A stretch of 64,000 nt of DNA from Psettodes erumei. Lineage: Eukaryota > Chordata > Actinopteri > Pleuronectiformes > Psettodidae. The translations under genes and the position numbers were made by a program. The stretch is from the NCBI GenBank assembly GCA_016785225.1, contig JAFBJZ010000941.1, positions 310,001 through 374,000 of the forward strand, in the 5' to 3' direction. Shown here one piece after another: positions 48,101 to 59,143 of the stretch. Numbering within the stretch: the stretch's first letter is position 1; each line of letters starts with the position of its first letter. The notes below the pieces were generated by a model. It did not search any database and was not told the origin of the DNA. It saw only the letters and a list, made by a program, of their open reading frames with translations.

Positions 48101-50947
48101 TTCTCATCTGTTTATATATTGTGCGTATCATCGTATTTTTGCAACTATTTGAGTGGGCTGATTTGTCTGTGTTTCTGAAGGACATCATGTGATGGCGGCC
48201 CCAGCCCCGCATGCAGGCGTTGCCCTGATCACTGCTCTTAACATCCTGGAAGGCTATAATATCACGAGCCAGGTTCCCAGGAACAGCACCTATCACTGGA
48301 TTGCAGAGGTAGTAATCCATCTTCTACCTCACTATTCAGCATAAAAAGTAGACCAAATGCATGTGATAGACGTGTTCAATTTGTTTTACCTCCCCAGTCT
48401 GTGAAGATAGCTTTGGGCCTGGCGAGTGGGCTGGGAGACCCTATGTACGACACGTCTGTCTCAGAGAGTGTTGCCAAGATGAAGAGGTAGAGATCACCCA
48501 TCAAATTTATAAATGCCACGCCTGTAGCTGTCTTAATTCAGCAAGGCATTTTCACTGAAGATACTCCACTTTGTTTCTTCCCATCTCCAAGCAAATCACA
48601 GGCCTCCTTGCTGCGCCAGATGATCAGTGACTCTCAGGCGTTCCCTGTCAGCCATTACACTCCATCATTTAGCTTGGAGAAAGGTGCAGCGGCTGCCCAG
48701 GTCATGGTCATGGGCCCAGATGACTACATTGTTTCAGTCATGAGGTATGTCAGACCAAGCTACTTTTGCAAATGGTTTATTTAGATGCATCCATGTGATA
48801 GTTAAGATTTAATTCATATTATTGGAACTTTGAGGCTGTTTTTTTTTTTGTAGCTCTCTAAACAAACCGTTTGGCAGTGGGATAGTGACTTCCTCGGGAA
48901 TCCTTTTGAACAGCCAGATCCTTGACTTCTCCTGGCCAAATAAAACACTGAATTCATCACCTAACCCAGTAATTGCACCTTTTTCTTGTTCAGTGGTTTA
49001 TCAATGAATGTTTCATTGAAAGTATTATTATAGCTTCACTTGGGTCTCATGGTGTTTGGTCTTGTTTGCTCCAGCACAACAGTGTCCAGCCTGGAAAGAG
49101 GCCCATGTCATTCCTGATGCCCACAGCGGTGAGGCCAGCCGTGGGGTTATGTGGCACATATGTGGCTGTTGGATCTTCCAATGGAGAGAAAGCTCTAAGT
49201 GGCATTACGCAGGTTAGTTGCAAACTGGAAGCATTCATGACTGATCATTATTAGATTTTTATCAGTGTGTAAATGTTCCTTCCCGAAATGCATTTTGGTT
49301 TGGTCCTGTTCAGTCAAAAGAAATATCTCATATTCAGTATGTAACCTTCAGCCTCCACTGTGGGTTTGTTGCCAAGCACGAAGGGACTGAGATGAGAGCT
49401 GGTTCCTCCAAACCTTGAGGGTTGGGAGAGAGTTGCTGCCCCAAGTGAAGCAGTTGAAGTATTTGGGGGATTTGTTCACAACTAAAGTAAAATGGAGTGT
49501 GACTGACAGGCGTTTGCTACAGCGGCAGCAGCACTCAGAGAATTGTCACAGACCGTTGTTGGTGAAGAGGGAGCCAAGTCACAAGGCAAAGCTTTGAATT
49601 TTCCAGTTGCTTTACCTTCCAACCCTCACCTACGGCCATGAGCTTTTGGTACTGACTGAAAGAAGTGGCCAAAATTAGTTTTCTTGATAAGGCAGCTGGG
49701 CCCGACTGCACCATCATGTTGAGAGGAGCCAGTTGAGGCGGTTCAGGCATCTGTGTCGGATATTTTCTGGGTGTCCTTCCTTCCAAGTTTTTCAGGTATG
49801 TGAACTGCTAGGAGACACCATGATAGACCCAAAACTCAATAGAGAGGTTCTAGCTCTTCTGGCAAGGGAACACCTTGGGCTCCCCCTGGAGGAGCTGGAA
49901 AATGTTGCTAAGGGGAGGGACGTCTCGACAACCCAATTTAACCTGCTGCAACCTGAGCCGTGACCTCATGCTGGATAATCGGCAAAATATATAGAGATGG
50001 ATGGATCGTTGTACTGCATGTTGGATTATCTGTTCTGTTTTGTGATTCTTCCCAGGTGCTAATGAATGTTTTGTCCTCACGGAAGAACATGAGTGACAGT
50101 TTAGCACATGGGAGACTCCACCCGCAGCTGCAGCCCAACATCCTCTTGGTGGACTGTGAGTTTTTCTTAATGTTTAGTGTTTAGTTGAAGAACTGTTGGC
50201 AGATTGGCTGTTTGACATGGTGACACTTCTGATTTCCTATTCAATCATATCCTGGTAAAGCAGGTGAGTTGATGGGAAGACAGGAGGTACTTCTATTGTC
50301 ATCAAAATTAAAGATCCCGGGTTATCATGGTATAGAATTATGTTTTCACTCCCCCGTACAAAGAAAAGATTTATCTGCAATTTTTCCTGCTGGCATTACA
50401 TTTCAGTAATACATATCAGTTTCTGATACATTAGCAAGGTGATGCGTTACAGAGCAAAGATCAGGGCATTCCTGGATCTGAAGCTCTGAATCTAGCTGAG
50501 ATCTAAGTATAATCTGATTATAGCTTTAGGTTCTAAATCAAGGCTACTGACCATGTCCTTGTCTTTGAGCTGGACATACTGTGACCTGCATGAATCAAAG
50601 TCTCATAGAAAGTCATAGAAAGGCAGTCTGAACATACTGTGATTCCTACACCTGCTGCGTGAACCCACACCAAATGTTATTTTCTTTTTCCAGAGCAACA
50701 TTACATATGAATAACTGTTGTTCCTTTCTTCCAACTAACCTCAGATCATCCCTTGTCTCCCTCCTTATCTACAGCTGAGTTTACAGATGAAGATGTGGAG
50801 CTACTGCAAGCCAAAGGTCACAAAGTCGAGAGGAGAGATGTTCTCTCGTTGGTGGAGGGCGCCAGGAGAACCAATGATCTGATCATTGGAGTGAAAGACC
50901 CCCGTAGCGCTGATGCCTCCGCCCTTACCATGTCCAACATGCCCTAG
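45148..50947 (+). CDS. ggt7: GGT7, gamma-glutamyltransferase 7 (15 coding exons, complete)
   Basis: Exons: 45148-45367, 45694-45920, 46013-46164, 46279-46396, 46515-46582, 46809-46882, 47036-47229, 47670-47757, 48181-48308, 48398-48486, 48592-48744, 48854-48968, 49075-49212, 50056-50155, 50775-50947. All keep frame, giving 678 aa (human 662). The N-terminal block AYSPVDYMSITSFPRLPEDD and then SARLQRLPSS are specific to GGT7. A single transmembrane anchor lies at about 121-145 (type II), followed by the GGT fold, with the GGGGVMLVHD motif, NxS/T sites (YNIT, RNST, NKT) and FGSG. GGT enzymes cleave gamma-glutamyl bonds of glutathione after self-cleaving before a Thr nucleophile. Here the equivalent stretch is G484-AAAA-Q489, with no Thr or Ser, so peptidase activity is doubtful. 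Intron 13 carries a LINE fragment. The start was chosen for family N-terminus and a G at -3. Confidence 0.94.
45485..45550. repeat. Fragment of 'gctgcaac...gattaat' type repeat in ggt7 intron 1
   Basis: The piece 'ggactgcaaccaatgataat' and the following 'tgttgatcaaataattc' resemble one end, inverted, of the same repeat family seen at 8925-9262. It is short and diverged, so the assignment is tentative. Confidence 0.35.
49400..50015 (+). mobile_element. LINE (non-LTR retrotransposon) 3' fragment in ggt7 intron 13
   Basis: The plus strand reads broken pieces of a reverse transcriptase C-terminal region: VKQLKYLGDLFTTKVKW, then RPLLVKREPSHKAKL, then SQLRRFRHLCRIFSGCP and later HLGLPLEELENVAKGRDV. 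These match the order of the familiar fish pattern (FKYLGVLFTSDG, VVKRELSRKAKL, SQLRWFGHLIRMP, LGVPPEELEEVAREREV). Frames shift between pieces. The 3' end runs into 'agagatggatggatcg', the short ATGGATGG-type tail usual for these elements. It is a dead 5'-truncated copy in the same orientation as ggt7. Confidence 0.8.
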
Positions 50948-52470
50948 TGCTTCCCCCATACTCACACACAAGGGAAGGGTAAGAGTAACACTATGATGAT
51001 TGATTGTTACTGAGGGAATAAGGAGGCTGCTGATCATCCAGTACATGAAACAGAATTTAACAGCAAAGCACTGTTTCAGCATTCAGCAAAAACACTTGAA
51101 TCTTTCTCTGAGCTGACTTTGTAGGAAACTAGTACGGATGCACTGATAGATGTGTTTGTTGATAGAAAACTACAAAAGAACACTATGTCGTCTCTCACAG
51201 CCTCAAGTGATGTTCAGTGGCAATGTAGATGGTGTTGAAAATATCTGTCCATCCCCTTAATGGCATCAGTCAAAATCTGCAGCCTATATTATTGTCAAGC
51301 AGGGTGTAGAAATACAAGGGGTGCTCGTAAATTAACATCTGATCCATTTTAGTTCTACTTAAAGAAAGCAACAAGCTTAAGGGGTGTGTTTACTTCGTGG
51401 GTGTGAGAAAAGGACAATCGAAAAGTGGAATGGCTTTTGAAACTGTTATGAAAAAAATAGTGCTGCACTCTGAATTCATCATCAGGAATTCTCAAACAAA
51501 TAGATTCTCTGTAAGGACGGGCCGGTATGAAGAAAAGTAATGATGCCAACATTTACAGCACGTGCATGGTCCTCGGTGCGTTCAGCAAACCTTCCTGCTT
51601 TTCTTCCACTGCATTTCACCATTATTCCAAGTAACACAAAATATCACATTGATTAGTGAAGGTAATAATATCTAAACCAGTAATTCAGCCCTGCATTGTC
51701 ACACCTTAACTTGACCTAACTGAACAGAGGCTAAACCATTTACTCTCCTGCTCTCCATCTGGTGTGGGACTGTGATTAGATGTTTGGTACATTTGCTGGG
51801 GTTTTAACAGTTGTGAATAATCAATGGCTCATTTTGGCCGTGGTAAGACTAAGACACTATTTACACAACACATAATGCAGAAATCCTTCAACAAGAGGAT
51901 TTGCTTCAGTTTAACAGGTGTTAAATATCACTAATTGTGGAATAAGTGTATTTAAATATATAATTTAAGAAATTTGAGTTGTTGCATGATTTTGTTCTCA
52001 TTTAAAACTTTTTTTTACAGTGGGGATACTTGTTTTTAGAATGGAATAGAATTTTTATATGAACATTTGTTGGGCAGTATATTAATCCTACTGGTGTAAC
52101 ACAGTGCTTTTAACCAGCAGTTCTAGAAAAGGTTGTTATGTTTACTTTTTAATTTCTTGTGTACTGGTGTAATTATTTTAGGTGCTATATTTGAAGTAAG
52201 GCTTCACTTTTGTATAGCATTCTAAAAATTGTGTCAATTAACTCCATAATGGCCAATGCTGACTGATGAAACATTTCCACAACTTTATTGTCTCTGCTGT
52301 TGGGTACCAGTGCAATATGACTGTTGATGCTTTTTTTCCCTGTACTCTAGAGTACCATTCCTTAAGGCACTCATTTGCACTTGATGTTTGAATCCATGTG
52401 AATTTATATATGATTTTAATGGAAATCCGCTCTGTTCAATCCCAAGAAATAAAATATTTGCACACATCAA
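50948..52470 (+). other. ggt7: ggt7 3' UTR with poly(A) signal
   Basis: About 1.5 kb of AT-rich noncoding sequence ends with AATAAA at 52448-52453. There is no other gene-like reading. Confidence 0.6.
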
Positions 52471-53010
52471 AATACTGAATAGTGTTCAAGACGTTGTTCC
52501 TTCATGCATGTGCAATTGAATGATGTGAGCTTGCACTTTCCAGATAATAAGCTTAGGGAGGTTTGGGTGAATGCACTTTTAAATCTGAGCGGATTAATTT
52601 TACCAATTCCACTTAGCCTATTAATTTAGTGGCCTGTTGTTATTATGCCAGCGTTTGATTAATGTGCACAACAGTCAAAATTCTGTAGATTTATATAGAA
52701 TATTGCAACAATTATTTTGAGTGTTAAGTGTGAATATTAGGTGGACCCATGGATCCAAGGACTATAGAGATATGTAAACTTGGAATTCAATTCAGAAAAG
52801 TGAAAACATGTTTTAAATAAAAAATACTTATGATGACATGACAGCAGGAACTAAAATTTGAAATTAAATGGAAATATAAAAAGGTTACAATTAGACCAAA
52901 GGATAACTTTGGAGAAAATATAACCGGATTTGTTTTTGAACTGCTGAATTGTTCTTTTTACCCAAAAGCATGCTGCTACTCCTTCCTCAATTTTGATTTT
53001 ATTTTGGAAA
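52471..53010. other. Short ggt7-ncoa6 intergenic gap
   Basis: About half a kilobase of AT-rich sequence lies between the ggt7 poly(A) signal and the ncoa6 promoter. I see nothing coding in it. Confidence 0.5.
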
Positions 53011-53126
53011 GTACTACCGGAAACAGTATTGACGTCGTTTCTGACTTGCTTGTGATTCATGTTTTGTTAGCTAATCTGGCTAGCAGATGTCCACTGGTTG
53101 AACTCATTCTCAGATGAATATATGCG
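53010..53126 (+). promoter_or_regulatory. ncoa6: ncoa6 core promoter and noncoding exon 1
   Basis: An ETS-type site ACCGGAAA at 53016-53023 is followed by a CRE-like TGACGTCG at 53030-53037, a usual arrangement in TATA-less housekeeping promoters. A leader then reaches a donor (tatgcg/gtaagg) after 53126. The next acceptor (attacag) ends at 53905, 40 bases before the ATG at 53946. The exon assignment is by splice signals only. Confidence 0.5.
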
Positions 53127-53945
53127 GTAAGGGTTTTGCCTTTCTCGTGTGTAATTAACTGCTGATAATGTTTAGCACACCAGAGCTAACGAATATGAAA
53201 ACAAATAAGTTGTGGTCCAGTGCATTCATGATGAATTACCTGCAGTGCTACCCAGCTAACGTCGCTAGCGTTTGCTAACCGGGGCTTTCGGAAAGGCCAG
53301 CAGGAACCGCCTTGGCGATAATTTTATCCCTTTTCATAATGCAGTGGCTACGCAAACACATTAATATGTAATGTAAGCGATGTTCACATCGGTATGAAAA
53401 TGCACTTTGACGAAGGCTACGGAATATTTGTGTTTGCCCTGCCGTTTTTGAGCGTTGTACGTTAGCTTACGTTTGCGTTAAGGCCCGTGCCACTGCTGGG
53501 CCGATCATGTTAACCAAGCTGCCCACCGTTGGTGGTAGTGTGAGCGTTCAGTTTATCTGGCATTAATTCAAATCACACAGTAATTTATGTATTTCGACCA
53601 CCTATCGACACAGCGGTCAACACGTCTGTTGTTATAAGTTAGCATCACCGGTCATAATGATGTCATTAACGTGCAGGTGTTGTTAACGTTAGCTGTAACG
53701 TCATTTCATTTACTTTATGTGGAAAGATTCTATGTTTGACCTTGTCTCGTATGAAGCTTATGATATAATAAATGTTGCAAAAATATTCCTCCAGGGTTTG
53801 ATCTTCAAACTATATGTTTTCAAATACAGTTTTTCTTTCTCTCTTTACTGAGACATCTCCATAAGTTGGAGTAGTGATCTGTGTCTCTGTTACGTGTGAT
53901 TACAGCATAAAACTGTTCAAACGCCACTCCTAGTAAGAGGGGAGG

Positions 53946-56900
53946 ATGGCACATCGACACACTCCACCTGAGATTTCCCAGAAAGCAGAGTACCTGGAAC
54001 CAGATAATGACTCCGACGGGGACTCTGGTGTTGGGGATGATGCAGGAGAGGAATCCGACATTTGCCATGGAAACTCAGTGACAGAAGAGGAGGAAGTCAG
54101 CAAGCAAGATGGCATGGAAGAAAGCAGCGTGGAGGGAGAAGATTTTACAGTTTTTGTTGCTTTTCAAGGCAACATGGAGGATGAGGACTTCACACAAAAA
54201 CTTGACACTGTCCTCAGTGGGATACCTAACATGCTTGATATGGGTTAGTTTTTTTTTTCATTCTTACTTATGTCATAGAAACTGTATAGGAACTTCTTTA
54301 ATATTCAGATATTTTCCCTCATCTCCTCTGCCTCTTGTGTTTTTTTTACAAGAACATTTACTCGTTTGGATCTTTCCACATTTTGTTGTTTACAATATTG
54401 CATCACAGTATGTGTAATTTGGAATCAATAAATGTAATGTGAAAATGTGAGTATGCAGGCATGCCATTGTTGAAAGGGTAAATACTTCCATCAGTTATTC
54501 TGTGTCCAATTTGATTCTTTGCTTTCTTTCTTCTTGATTCTTTTAAAAATACTGCAAATGTTCTTTTCTTAACGTGCCACTACTTATTTGTGTTGTTATG
54601 TTTTCCAACAATAGTTCTTTCTGACCATCTTTTCCTTTTACTTCTCTTACCAAAAGTGTCTTAAAAATTTAAGCATGCATACACTGTCACTGCAACTTGT
54701 ATCCATTCATTGTCCCTCTTTCAGACTCTGAGAGGCTACAACCACAGCATGTGGAGCCGTGGAACAGTGTGCGGGTTACCTTCAACATTCCCCGGGATGC
54801 TGCTGAGCGACTTAGACTGTTGGCCCAGAACAACCAGCAGCAGCTCAGAGACCTGGGGATTCTCTCTGTGCAGATAGAAGGTAACATTCTTCACTCCTTT
54901 TCAATTCAGAACAGGATATATGAGACAAAGTTTTGTCCTGCAAAATAATTGATACAAACTGTAGTAAATGTTGAATATTGATGTTCAATTGTCAATGTTC
55001 AGGAGAAGGGGCCATCAATGTGGCTGTGGGACCAAATAGAGGACAAGAAGTCAGAGTCAATGGACCAATTGGAGCACCTGGCCAGATGCGAATGGAGGTT
55101 GGCTTTCCAGGTCAACCAGGTCCAGGTATTAGTTTACTGAATTGATTACAAATTGTCACTCGCCACACACTGTATCAACTAAAGTGAAACATTTCCTGAA
55201 TTTTAGATAGTAGTAGTAGTGATTGTTTATATTTTTGGATAATGATGCAGTAGGTAATATGCCTTAAATTGACTGTTTCATGCATCCATGAAGATTTGGG
55301 GAAAAAAAATGTAAAAAAACAAAACAAACAAACAACCCCAAAAAACATTTTTTAGTTACTTGATAAATATTACCTATTTTCCTGTCTGCATGTAATGATT
55401 TTAATATGCTAATATTTCCTTAAGGAGGTGTAAGGATGGCTAATCCGCAGATGGTTCCCCCTGGGCCTGGCATGGCAGGTCAGGTCATGGTGCCAGGCAG
55501 CAGTGGACAGATGCACCCCCGCGTTCCGAGACCGTCTTCACAGACAGGTGGGGTTCTTTATTTCTTGTGTATCAAATGAAACATGTTGTAATTTTAAATA
55601 TGTGATGACATGGACAACGCAGGAAAAACTGTATCCTCATTTCCCACAGATGTGATGGACCCAATGATGCCAGGTATGCCAGTTCAGCAGCAACAGCAGC
55701 TTCAGCACCAGCAGGCTGGTCCCCATGGCTCAGGTCCCATGCCTCCTCAGGCTGCCCATCACATGCAGGCTCTGCAGGCTGGGCGACCACTCAACCCTGC
55801 TGCGCTGCAGCAGCTGCAACAACAGCATCACCAACAACAGCAGGCCCAGCAGCAAGCTCAGCTCTCCCAGCTTGGTCCTAGACCTCCATTCAATCCATCA
55901 GGCCAGATGGCTGTGGCTCCTGGCTGGAACCAGTTGTCCTCTGGGGTTCTCCAGCCGCAAGCCGCACAAGGAGGCCCTGCCTGGAGAAAGCCACCACCCC
56001 AAGCCCAAATGGTTCAACGTCCACCCTCCCTTGCTACAGTTCAAACACCTAGCCACCCTCCACCCCCTTACCCATTTGGCAGCCAACAGGCCGGACAGGT
56101 ATTCAATGCCATGGGACAAGGGCAGTTACAGCAGCAACAGCAGGCAGGAATGGGTCAGTTTGCCGCCCCCCAGCCTAAAGGACCCCAGGGTGGCCCAGGT
56201 GGTGTTGCAGGACCGCCCAGAGCCCCTCCACCTCTTCCTCCCACTTCTGGTCAGCAGGGCAACCTCACCGCCAAGTCCCCTGGATCCTCCTCATCTCCTT
56301 TTCAGCAGGGCTCACCAGGAACTCCTCCCATGATGGCTCAGAGACCTACAACTCCACAGGGTTTTCCCCAGGGTGTTGGTTCACCAGGAAGAGCAGCCCT
56401 TGGCCAACAGGGAAACATGCAGCAAGGGTTCATGGGAATGCCCCAACACGGACAGCCTGGGGCCCAAGTTCACCCAGGTGGGTTGCTTTTGATAACTGTT
56501 CCTTATTAGATTTAAATGCACAGAAAGCTATTTTTGGCCATTGTAAGGGTACGCTACAGTAATGAGACATTTTGCACTGTAACAATCGACATTGATTACA
56601 GGCATGCAGAAGCGTCCCATGGGCTTTCCAACCCCAAATTTTGTCCAAGGTCAGGTGAGTGCCAGCACTCCAGGAACTCCTGCTGGAGGAGCCCCTCAGC
56701 AGCTACAGAGCAGCCAAGCGATGACTCACACAGGTAAAATGTCAGCAACTCTACAGATGTGTAGGGGTATGTCTTGGGGATAACGCAAGTGAGGTTGGTA
56801 AATTAGAAATGGTGTGAAATAACAAGAGACGGACACTGGAGTTATGAGGCTGGTGTCAAAATTGAAATCTAATCATATTTGCTGATACACAACCTGTAAA

Positions 56901-58160
56901 TTTGGTTCATTCATAACTGAAATGGGTTGTCCAGGCACTAGCAATATAAGATATTGAGACTGTGAACCTTTGTTCCAGCTTAATTTGTTGGTGCTGTTTC
57001 AGTGAAATTTAAGAAATAACTTGCACCGGGTTATTAGTCACAAGTGCACCAATTTATTGCTTTAACACTAAAAATTTAAGGCTCAACTCATTAAATGCCA
57101 GCTGTGCAGTCTTTTGGTTGTTAACATTAAGACTTGAAGAACAGCTTTGATGTGTCCACTGTCTAATCTAAACTGCCATGTCTTAAAATGTGGTTAGCCA
57201 AAGGCAGATTACAACCTGCTTTGACACCTATTGTAGTAATATTTTTATATTTCTCTTCTCCATTCACATCAGGAGCTCAGTCATCAGCGTCCACACCAAA
57301 CTCAATGCAGGGTCCACCCCATGCCCAACCCAATGTCATGGGTGTGCAGAGTAGCATGGCAGGTCAACCCACTGGTACAACCACTGGGCCTAATTTGGGC
57401 CAGCAACAGTCTGGCCTCCAGACCCAGATGATGGGCCTCCAGCATCAGGCCCAGCCCGTGTCCTCCTCCCCCAGCCAGATGGTTCAAGGCCAGGGGGGAG
57501 GTCAGACTGTCCTCTCACGGCCCCTCAGTCAAGGGCAGAGAGGAGGAATGACCCCACCCAAGCAGATGATGCCTCAACAAGGCCAGGGGGTGATGCATGG
57601 GCAGGGTCAGATGGTTGGAGGCCAAGGGCACCAGGCCATGCTCCTGCAGCAGCAGCAGCAGCAACAACAGCAGCAACAACAAAATTCCATGATGGAACAA
57701 ATGGTTGCCAACCAGATGCAAGGCAACAAGCAGGCATTTGGAGGCAAGATTCCAGCTGGGGTCATGGCTGGCCAGATGATGCGTGGCCCTTCTCCAAACG
57801 TTCCAGGTAACATGGCTCAGTTCCAGGGCCAGGTTGGCCCACAACAGATGACTCCACAACAGCAGCAGCAAATGGCTCAACTCCAACAACAGCAGTTGCA
57901 ACAGCAGCAACAGCACCAGTTGCAACAGCAACAACTTCAGCAGCAGCAACAGCAGCAGCAACAACAACACCAGCAAATGAACCAGCAACAGCCTCAACAG
58001 GTTCCTATTGCTGGCAATCCCAATCAAGCTATGGGCATACATGGGCAGCAGATGAGGCTTCCTGTCGGTCACCCACTGATCCAACAACAGTTACAACAGC
58101 AGCAGTTACAGCAGCAGCAGAAACAACAGCAGCAGGCCATGTTGCAACAGCAGCAGCAGC

Positions 58161-58191
<31 letters not shown>

Positions 58192-59043
58192 GGCAGTTCA
58201 ACAACACCCACATCCTCTGGGAGATCCAAATAGTGGGACAGGGGACTTGGGGGTCCAACAGATGGTCCCAGATATGCAGGCTCAACAGCAGCAAGGCATG
58301 ATTGGGGGCCCTCAGCACATGCAGATGGGAAATGGGCCCTTTGCAGGTCATGGAATGAACTTTAACTCACAGTTCCCAGGTCAGATGCCAATGGGGACAC
58401 CCTGTGGACAGCCAGGTGGCTTTCCTGTCAGCAAGGATGTGACACTGACTAGTCCACTGCTAGTCAACTTGCTACAGAGTGACATCTCAGCCAGCCAGTT
58501 TGGGCCTGGAGGAAAACAAGGAGCAGGCGGAGGCAATCAGACCAAACCCAAAAAAAAGAAACCAGCACGAAAAAAGAAACCCAAAGAGGGAGAGGCACAA
58601 CAGCAAGTAGAGGGCCTTGGGTAATAATTTCCATTCTTTACACTTAAGCTTTTGTCGTGGCAGGCAGTAAAATTAAGTCATATCAATGTTGCATTCGTTC
58701 TTTGACTAGGTTTCATCCTTGCTCTCTCTTTCTTAGTGGTCTTGATGTGGCTGCTGGCATGGAGGATTCTGAATTGCCAAACCTTGGTGGTGAACAGAAT
58801 TTGGGCTTAGATAACTCTGGCCCCAAACTCCCTGACTTTGCCAACAGGACTCCAGGTACATTATTTTTTTCTGACTTTTTCCAGTAAATGATTTCCAGGA
58901 TTCTTTACTTTTCAATGTTTGAACTTATATATATATATATATTGTATATGTGCCTCTCTATTACATAGGCTTTCCTGGCGGCCAGCCTGCAGATCAGAGG
59001 GTATTGCAGCAGGTACCCATGCAGTTTATGCAGCAACAGCAGC

Positions 59044-59074
<31 letters not shown>

Positions 59075-59111
59075 GCAGCAGCAGCAGCAACAACAGCAAC
59101 AGCAACAGCAG

Positions 59112-59143
<32 letters not shown>

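Noticed and set aside
57515..58087. Long minus-strand ORF rich in Leu in ncoa6 exon 7
   Set aside because: It is the antisense of the CAG/CAA repeats, giving poly-Leu. The sense strand is the conserved NCOA6 coding exon.
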